Position numbers and translations under genes: made by a program. The notes beneath the pieces were generated by a model that was given only the letters and a program-made list of their open reading frames with translations, searched no databases and was not told the origin of the DNA. From Mustela lutreola (lineage: Eukaryota; Chordata; Mammalia; Carnivora; Mustelidae), in contig NC_081295.1 in NCBI RefSeq assembly GCF_030435805.1, positions 157,823,001-157,887,000 on the forward strand: a stretch of DNA of 64,000 nt, written 5' to 3'. Shown in pieces: positions 57,620-64,000 of the stretch; the first letter of the stretch is position 1; every line of letters begins with the position of its first letter.

Positions 57620-58680
57620 GGCCCACATTTGGGCATTTTCCGAAGAGAGTATGTTGATCATGGGTGTGTTCTGTCTACTGATTAAAATGAGTTCCTCAGT
57701 TTCTCAAAAATTTCTGTAACTAAAGAATTAATCCCATAGCCTTCCTTTGGAGACAGACGTTTCGGTAACATTGGCAAAGAATGACTGGCCACAAAAATTC
57801 AGGGAAAATTTTGGAGGTATAGCTGGAAGTAAATGGAAAAGAACCCCTCCATGTCAGGAATGTACAACAGCCCACGCGGGGACCAGCCTGCTCCAGCTGC
57901 GGGGCAGAGTGATGACTTAGAGGAGTGCTGGGCAGAAGCCTCGCTGCTCTCTGTGCCAGGACACAGAACCAAGTGAGAGCAGCCCATTTCCCCAGCTCAC
58001 ACACCTCTCTTCCTCAGAGTCTCGCAGCGGGATGACACAACTGAGAGACAGACAAAACAAGATCCTGGGACGTTCACAATTGATTGCAGGGGATTTCTGG
58101 GAACAGGAACAAGGGTCTCTTGCAGAAGGCAAAGAGGAGATAGCAATAACCTCGCCTCAATTTCTAAGCACTTCCTGGGGTTTCTAAGGAAGTTCCAGAA
58201 GCCTTATGCTATCTGGAATGAATCCAGAGCCCAAGATCACTCTGGCTCTCTATGTGGTTTTCCATGAATACCATCAATGCGTTCCCAATCTTCAAGTCAG
58301 TATGAACCCTTCTCAATTCTCACTCTACGTATGGTCCTCCTCCTCTGTAGCTACATAATAATAATAATTTCTAAAGAAAATCTTAGAGATTTCTACAGAA
58401 TAGCAGTTTTCAGGGATTGCTGTGGTTGTCAAATATTTTCACAAGACTGTATCTTAAATATGTAGATATCTTAAAATAATCAGGTTCAAATCCAAGTTCC
58501 TCTCCCCTTCTGGAAGAAACAGAGCGACCTTATCGATAACCAGGACAGCGCTCTTTTCATATAGCTTGATAAAGGCTCCTCCCCCTACACAAGCGAAGAC
58601 CGAACACCCACTCCCCAAGCCAGGATCCAATCCCCTCGACCAGGGACGGAAGGACCGCTAACACTTCTTCGGAGGTGAGA
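57620..58680. other. No recognisable feature
   Basis: Apparently unique sequence before tRNA-Lys-TTT. Overlapping short frames on the minus strand (57720-58132) are not recognised. Confidence 0.4.
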
Positions 58681-58693
58681 ATACAAGGGAAAG

Positions 58694-58698
58694 AAAAA
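58694..58698 (-). terminator. Pol III terminator of tRNA-Lys-TTT
   Basis: TTTTT on the minus strand about 10 nt past the tRNA 3' end. Confidence 0.82.
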
Positions 58699-58707
58699 GA
58701 ACCTTCC

Positions 58708-58780
58708 CGCCCGAACAGGGACTTGAACCCTGGACCCTCAGATTAAAAGTCTGATGCTCTGCCAACTGAGCTATCCGGGC
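58708..58780 (-). tRNA. TRK-TTT: tRNA-Lys (anticodon TTT)
   Basis: A 73-nt lysine tRNA reading AAA and AAG. The acceptor GCCCGGA pairs with TTCGGGC, with discriminator G as in mammalian tRNA-Lys. The anticodon stem CAGAC/CTG-type arm encloses CTTTTAA. The A box TAGCTCAGTTGG and B box GGTTCAAGTCC match Pol III consensus. A T5 terminator lies about 10 nt downstream. The Can-SINE heads all over this window derive from a tRNA-Lys ancestor, but this locus is a true gene: it has no CT tail or A tail and the cloverleaf is intact. A CpG island follows upstream from about 58790. Confidence 0.97.
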
Positions 58781-58789
58781 TCATGTGCC

Positions 58790-60470
58790 CGGCCTCCTCT
58801 GCCAGCCTAGTAAAGGGAAGTGTGTTGGGCGACCGGGGACTTTGGTCCACCTGCTCGGACGTGCAGACAGCAACCCTGTGCGCCCGGAGCTCACACGCTC
58901 GGAGCAGCCGGCACCCCCGCACCCCTCGCACTAAGCGCCCCGCACAGCGGGCTCCGGCCGGGAACAACCCGTCTTTCCCCCAGAAACGCAGGCAGAGGTC
59001 GTGCTCCGAAGGGCTCGAGTCTGCAGAGTCCCCGCGACGCTCTCGAGTGCCGCCGCTTGGGTCAAAGTGAGTGGGACCCTCCCGCGGGACAGAGGTCTTG
59101 GTCTCACCCGCCCGAGAACACGCCGGACTCCGGTGCTTCCCCGCCCGTAGAGGCCGCGGAGAACAGGCGCGGGCGGACGCGTCCTGCCCAGCCACCCACC
59201 CACACCCTCGCTGCGTTTAAAGACCCACGTCCAGCCCTCGTCTCCCTACGTTGTTAGTCGGGTCGGAGCAGGCACTTACCGCGGCTCTCGCGGCAGGCCC
59301 GGAGGCCAGCCAGGAGGAGGCGCGGCCGGCCGTGGGGAAGGTCGGGGCCGTCCGGGCAGCGTCCGCGGGAAGCCGGATCCCACCGGGGAGGCCCAAGATG
59401 GCGGCGCCACGACCCGAAACCCCCGGGCCGTTGGGGGGACCCTGCTTCAGGCCCCGGGGAGTGACGACCCCGCCGTAAGCAAACAGCTGTCGGTCAGAGG
59501 CAGAAGCCGAACCCCCAGGGCCGCGTCTCCGCGTGTCTCCCTGCGCTCGGGGGACGAGGTGTCTTGTCCCGCTCGCGTCGCTCACCCCGCCGCGGCGCGT
59601 CTGCTCCGGAATGCCTTCTCCGAGACCCAGACCCTTCCCGACATCTCCGCGTCGGGCTGGGGGAGGCCCAGGGCCAGGGTCTTCGCAGTTCGCCCGGCGG
59701 CAGCCCCAGCGGGCCACCTCGCTCGCCCCATCCGCCCGCGCCTCCGCCTCCGCCTACAGGAGGCCTTCCCAGCTACGCGGTCCAAACCACCAGGTCCTGC
59801 GTTCCCAGCTCTCGAGGTCTGGGCTTCCGGGACCTGCCCGATTTTCAACCCGGGGAGCCTCTCGGCGCTATAAATTTCCGTGCGGCCCCGCGTGAGTGCG
59901 ACGCAAGGTGGCCCGAGGCGGAGCGCGTGGCCGTCGGCGCCCCGGGTCTGGCTGCAGACGCGCTCCGGACGCGCCCCCGGCGGCGGACGGGAACGGGGCG
60001 CACGGCGCACCCGAATGCGGCCGCGGTACCGGCCCGCCCGGCGTCCTCGCGCGCTCCTCACTCGGGCAGTCCCCTCCGAACGCCGTTCCGGGTCCGACGG
60101 GAGCGCTCTCCTCCACCGCCCCGCTCCGTCCGCCCGAACAGACGCGCCGCGGGCCGGGTCGGCGGGGGCACTCACCGTCGCGCCGTCCGTCCCGCCGGGT
60201 TCCGCGACGTCCGCCGCGCCGCCGCCTCCGCGGAAGGACCCGAGTCCGGCCCCGCCGCCCCGCACAGGCCTGGTCCCGGTATCCTCCGCAGGACCCCCGC
60301 GGGCCTTTCCGAGGCTCAAAGGCAGAGAAGTCCGGGGAGAGGAGGAGTTCGAAGACGCAGGGAAACGTCCCGGTGCTGAGACTTGTCCCCGGTGAGATGG
60401 AAATGCTTTCCCGAGAATTAGGGGGGGACCTTGGAGCAAGCTGAGGAGCAGGAAGATCCCTGAAGCACAG
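58790..60470. promoter_or_regulatory. CpG island upstream of tRNA-Lys-TTT, with YY1 motif
   Basis: About 1.7 kb of CpG-dense sequence. AAGATGGCGGC at 59395-59405 is a consensus YY1 site of the kind found just downstream of start sites of Pol II genes. A good 5' splice site (CCCCG/GTGAG) lies near 60391. Together these suggest a Pol II promoter firing to the right, but no protein is recognised in the island itself. Confidence 0.7.
59395..59405 (+). promoter_or_regulatory. YY1-type motif AAGATGGCGGC
   Basis: Exact match to the core of the YY1 site. It lies in the middle of a CpG island, where YY1 sites usually mark Pol II promoters. Confidence 0.55.
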
Positions 60471-60886
60471 AGGACGAAGCCCAGGGTCCAAAATCAGTCT
60501 CAAGGCAGCCTTTCGTTTGTTTTCCAGAAATACGAACCAAGGATTCCTAACTCTCCTTTTCCAACCGGACTCTCTGGGCCCTCAAAAAGTCACAAGACCG
60601 TTTTCTCTTTGATGACCACGTGAAATTCCAGCTCCCGAGGCAAGCTCTCAGCAGAGTTCCGCTCGGGTGACCGAGCTGGCCAGACGTTGTCATCGTCCTC
60701 AGGAAGATGCTTCATTGATATTCAGATATTCAGATTCATTCTGTCCGGACTGTTCCAGAACAGGGATCGGAGCGGACTCTTCCCCTTTTCCTTGAGTAGC
60801 TGAAGATTTTCTGTCTTCTCTTTCCGTCTGGCCCTAGATTTCCAGTTGTCTTTTCTTTGTGCCCACTCCTCTGCATTTGCCCACAG

Positions 60887-61025
60887 GTCTCTGGTACCGA
60901 GGAGCAGTGGACCCTGCGGTGATGCTGTGGGAAATCCATGCCACCACGGAGATTGGCCAGACAAGGACAGATCTTCAGGTCCGAGCTCAGGGCCACTTGA
61001 CCCCTGTGGCCATGTGGGGCCAAAG
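60887..61025 (+). other. Exon-like segment downstream of CpG island
   Basis: A 139-bp stretch preceded by a pyrimidine-rich tract ending CCCACAG and followed by GTGAGG. With the candidate donor at about 60391 it could be exon 2 of a plus-strand transcript. Two frames stay open across it but neither encodes anything I recognise, so a non-coding RNA is as likely. Splice signals of this strength also occur by chance. Confidence 0.25.
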
Positions 61026-61029
61026 GTGA

Positions 61030-62590
61030 GGTTTCGGTGCCCTAGGTATAGTAGCTGTTTCCCTTCCCTGGAAAGGGTGCCCAGCATCTGGATTCCCCTG
61101 GAGACCACAGCAGCCAGACTCCCAGTGTGCTCTCCAGACTTTCTTCCGTGGGTCTGCCCCACTGCTGTACTTGAGGCCATGGAGAGGCTTCATATTTAAT
61201 CCAGTGAGAATAAGAAAAAGAAGACGAAAAGGACACTCTGGTGCTCCTGGAAGGGAAAACTATCAAGCACAACCTTTTGTTCTCTGCCTAGAGTTACCAG
61301 AAGGAAAATTCGAGAGAACAGCTAATTCACCCAAAAAGGAATTTAAAAGCAGTATTTACTTGGCATCTGCCCTGAAATAGCCACGGATTCCTAAAAGCAG
61401 TTCTCAGCCTGGAGAGTCTAAAAGCAACACCCTGGACGCGGGTACCTTGGGTGGTCACAGCACAGGCTGTATAAATGGCATCCTGCGTGGAGTCCGGAGA
61501 CTTCTCTGTTCCATTTTCCTGTGTGAATGGCCGATCCCACCCCTTCTGGCCCAATTACCTTTGAGGAGGGAGCTCTTCTGTGTGCACACATGACTCAAGC
61601 CTTGCTCTGTCTCTTGAAACTCAGCATTTACAGTCTCTGCACCGTTGATAGACAAACTGGCATCCAAAAGGAAATGAAAATAGAACTCGTTTTGATACAT
61701 CCACCCAGCCTAGACTCATCTTTAGAAAAAAGCAGTCCTATAGTGTTCTGGCTCCTCCTGTGTAAGACAGTGTTTGTTTTAGGAAACACAAGAAACGCAC
61801 ACATCTGTCTACCCTTACCCCTCCTCCTACCCCCACCACACACACACACACACATACACAGCCCCTTTGGGTTGCATCTCTCTCTGGGATCTCTGGTCTG
61901 GCGATAACTCATGGATTCCACTTTACGACTTTCCTTAAAATTCCAAAAACAAGTGTTAAAAATGATTGCAGAAGACAGCTGAGGTGATGCAGACTTCCTT
62001 TAACACTTCATGATGTGGACAGTCAGAGAACTGCAAAATGGGGTAGAAGGCAGGAATCTTTTATAGGAGAAAGAATTTTAAAAAAAGAATAAAGAACAAG
62101 GAAGTGACAAACAGAAGATTTCTGATTCAGTCTTGTTCGGGGCAGGGAGGCCCCAGTTGGCCAGGCGTTTGGGGGATGGGCGGATATTTTGCAGGTCTGG
62201 CCAAGCTGGTCATCCGCAGGGACGTAGAAACCTAACTCTAGGTTTGCTGACGTGTCACCCGCCCCCACCCCCCAGAAGCTGCTCCGTCTTGGCCCTGGAA
62301 AATATTTCAAACACAAGAAACTAGAATTCAGTGCACAGAAGTCAGACGTGTGGGAGGGAAAGAACTGTGCTCCTCGCTCGCCGGTAACACCCTCGCGATC
62401 TTATTTCAGTGGCGTGTGTGCACAGATTTGGATGCTTTCTATCACATGGCATGTGGAACTCTCCAGTGAGACTCAATCTGCCATTTACAAGAACAACCGT
62501 TCTCCCCAAATCCGGCGTCGGCGTCGAGCAAAATGCCTTTAATACCTTACGCCTAATTTCCCAAGCTTTTCCTGAGGTCTGAGAGCGTCC
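61030..62590. other. Unassigned sequence downstream of the CpG island
   Basis: Moderate GC and few recognisable repeats apart from a short (CA)n at 61838-61858. The scarcity of SINEs and L1s (none between 57620 and 64000) sets the right end of the window apart. Confidence 0.4.
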
Positions 62591-62599
62591 AACCTCAAA

Positions 62600-63000
62600 G
62601 CTTCCAGTTGTCTTTTCAACGTTCGCGCTGGCAGTGTCCATGTCCCGCGAAGCGCCGCTGTTTGGGGTGGAACAGTCGCTGATGTGCACAGTCGCTCCGG
62701 GGAAGGCTTAGGATCCCCCTGCTCCCCGCCGCGGCACCCCAGCTGCGCGCCGGCGGTGATTGGCGGTGGTTGCGCGCACAGGGGACGCGCGCGGGGCGCG
62801 CGGAGAGGGGACCAGACCCCCAGGCCTTGGGGGAGCAGCTGACCTCCTCCTGCCAGACACCCAGGTCGGATGAGCACACCTGACCGCTCAGAGAACTGAC
62901 ACGGAGGGAGGGTGTCGATTTCTGTTTCCCTCCAGTCCGTCCGATTTCTGTCCCGCCCTTTCTGGTTAGACCCAATAAAACCCACTTAGAACGTGCGGGT
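62600..63000. promoter_or_regulatory. Short CpG-rich block near second tRNA-Ala-CGC
   Basis: CpG-dense core at 62700-62820 with an inverted CCAAT box (ATTGG at about 62759). It could be a small Pol II promoter; no product is identified. Confidence 0.5.
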
Positions 63001-63163
63001 TGGCCTGGCTTCGGAAGGAGGAGCTTCCTGTGGGCTCGGTCCCTTCTTTCGAGCCTCCTCCCCTTTGTCTTCCTTGTGCAGCTGCGGAAGCCGGGAGCCG
63101 TCAACCGCAGGGGAGAAACGCGAAAACAATAAAAGTGATCCAGTAGATTTTCTAATCCTGGAG

Positions 63164-63167
63164 AAAA
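63164..63167 (-). terminator. Pol III terminator of tRNA-Ala-CGC (second copy)
   Basis: TTTT on the minus strand about 8 nt past the tRNA 3' end. Confidence 0.78.
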
Positions 63168-63174
63168 TGGGCCG

Positions 63175-63246
63175 TGGAGGTGCCGGGGATTGAACCCGGG
63201 GCCTCGTACATGCGAAGCACGCGCTCTCCCACTGAGCTACACCCCC
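63175..63246 (-). tRNA. TRA-CGC: tRNA-Ala (anticodon CGC), second divergent copy
   Basis: A 72-nt alanine tRNA that decodes GCG. It differs from the copy at 38557: acceptor GGGGGTG/CACCTCC, D loop AGTGGGA, anticodon stem CGTGC/GTACG and T loop TTCAATC. G3:U70 and all stems are kept, so the changes are compensated and the gene looks functional. Its acceptor 5' strand and T loop match those of the CCC-anticodon locus at 8258, which may therefore descend from this subtype. TTTT lies 8-11 nt downstream. A CpG-rich stretch at 62600-63000 lies on its downstream side, not upstream. Confidence 0.95.
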
Positions 63247-63249
63247 TGG

Positions 63250-64000
63250 CTTCCCTGGGTCTCTCCTGTTTGGTAAAATATTACCTGTTTTCCCATTTAT
63301 CAAACTATTAGAATTGGTCTGCAGAATGTCTACCGGGTTAAATGTTGCTCTTTTTGAAATTCCTACACTGGGTAGTAAGTTCAGGCTTCGCCGGGTAACC
63401 AGATTGTAAGCCGAATCTCAGCCTCCGCACTCGGGTGACCTGCTCCAGGGCCCGCTCACCGGCGGAGTGCTGAGGGACAGCTACTTGCCTCCACTAGGGA
63501 AGTTCAAGAACGTCTCCTGCACAGACCGCAGCGGTAACGGTTCAGCTCCACGCGCCTCTGGACCCCAGACGGCCAGCCGGGCCTCAGGGGGACCAGTCAC
63601 TAAACTTGGCACCTGCTGGCTCTGGCGTCCCCCTCTCAGCGCTGGGCCTCAGTCCGCTTCCACTCTCCCTCTCTGTCCCTCTCTGGACGATTGTGTCCAC
63701 AAAGGGTTTTACAAACAAGACTCTCTCGAAGTGACTCCTCCCCTTCCCCCACCTGGCCGACAGACGGGAGGAATGAACAGGCGCGGGGCGAGGGGGCAGG
63801 TACAGGGCAGCGAGCAAAGCTGGGGGACCCAGCGAGGCCGGCAAACTCCCTTCGCTCTGAACCCACGGACACAGCGAGAAGCCGCGATCAATGCGTGTAT
63901 TTGAAAGAATGAAGTCGAAGAGCCTGGACGCCTCCACGTGGTGTCGTGGGTGGCTGGAAAACTCGGGGAGTCCTGGACACCTCAAAACAAGTAGGAATGG
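63250..64000. other. No gene recognised; GC-rich right edge
   Basis: Moderately GC-rich sequence with CpGs, upstream of the second tRNA-Ala-CGC. Several overlapping frames up to 145 codons are unrecognised. Confidence 0.35.

Noticed and set aside
59564-60503. Frames of 211-285 codons upstream of tRNA-Lys as exons
   Set aside because: Open on both strands with low-complexity Arg/Pro/Ala composition. The island may be a promoter, but coding is not supported.

Overview
This is carnivoran nuclear DNA, most likely from a caniform and probably a mustelid or other arctoid. The main sign is about 35 copies of the tRNA-Lys-derived Can-SINE on both strands: a head reading GCGCCTGGGTGGCTCAGT, a CT-rich tail and AATAAATAAAATCTT before the A-run. 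A second sign is a young carnivore-type LINE-1. The species placement is inference; the carnivore call is strong.

I find no convincing protein-coding gene in the 64 kb. The long open frames lie in CpG islands, where stop codons are rare by composition, or inside L1. The genes are RNA polymerase III genes. Six intact tRNA genes all lie on the minus strand: Ala-TGC (4074-4145), Thr-CGT (19769-19842), Ala-AGC (28287-28358), Ala-CGC (38557-38628), Lys-TTT (58708-58780) and a second Ala-CGC (63175-63246). A plus-strand locus at 8258-8329 has a complete tRNA-Ala cloverleaf with the anticodon CCC, which would read glycine codons. At 27329-27364 lies exactly the 5' half of tRNA-Val-AAC between 18-bp direct repeats. 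This mix (many Ala, plus Thr, Lys and Val) recalls the large tRNA cluster near the extended MHC on human chromosome 6p; synteny is inferred and not shown.

Layout. 1-4000: old L1, LTR-like and SINE fragments. 4074-7100: Ala-TGC beside a large CpG island. 7100-19500: the Ala-like CCC locus, a MER5-type DNA element, a MaLR LTR, a 5'-truncated L1 and a minus-strand L1 nested inside another L1. 19770-20520: Thr-CGT and its CpG island. 20500-27100: quiet sequence with LTR, SINE and old L1 pieces. 27100-29400: the tRNA-Val half, a G-rich CpG island, Ala-AGC and two CTCF-like motifs. 29500-33400: a mosaic of L1 and ERV LTRs containing a 279-bp, nearly identical inverted repeat. 33400-38500: old repeats and quiet sequence. 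38557-39320: Ala-CGC and its CpG island. 39360-43930: old L1 and quiet sequence. 43937-52091: a full-length but broken L1 with target-site duplications, split by three SINEs and one solo LTR. 52100-58690: SINEs, a MIR and quiet sequence. 58708-64000: Lys-TTT, a CpG island with a YY1 motif and an exon-like segment downstream, and the second Ala-CGC.

The intact tRNA genes include anticodons AGC, TGC and CGC, the set eukaryotes use to read all four Ala codons, plus Thr ACG and Lys AAA. Four have a CpG-rich block directly on the upstream side and the second Ala-CGC lies near one. All but Ala-TGC end in a nearby oligo-T terminator.
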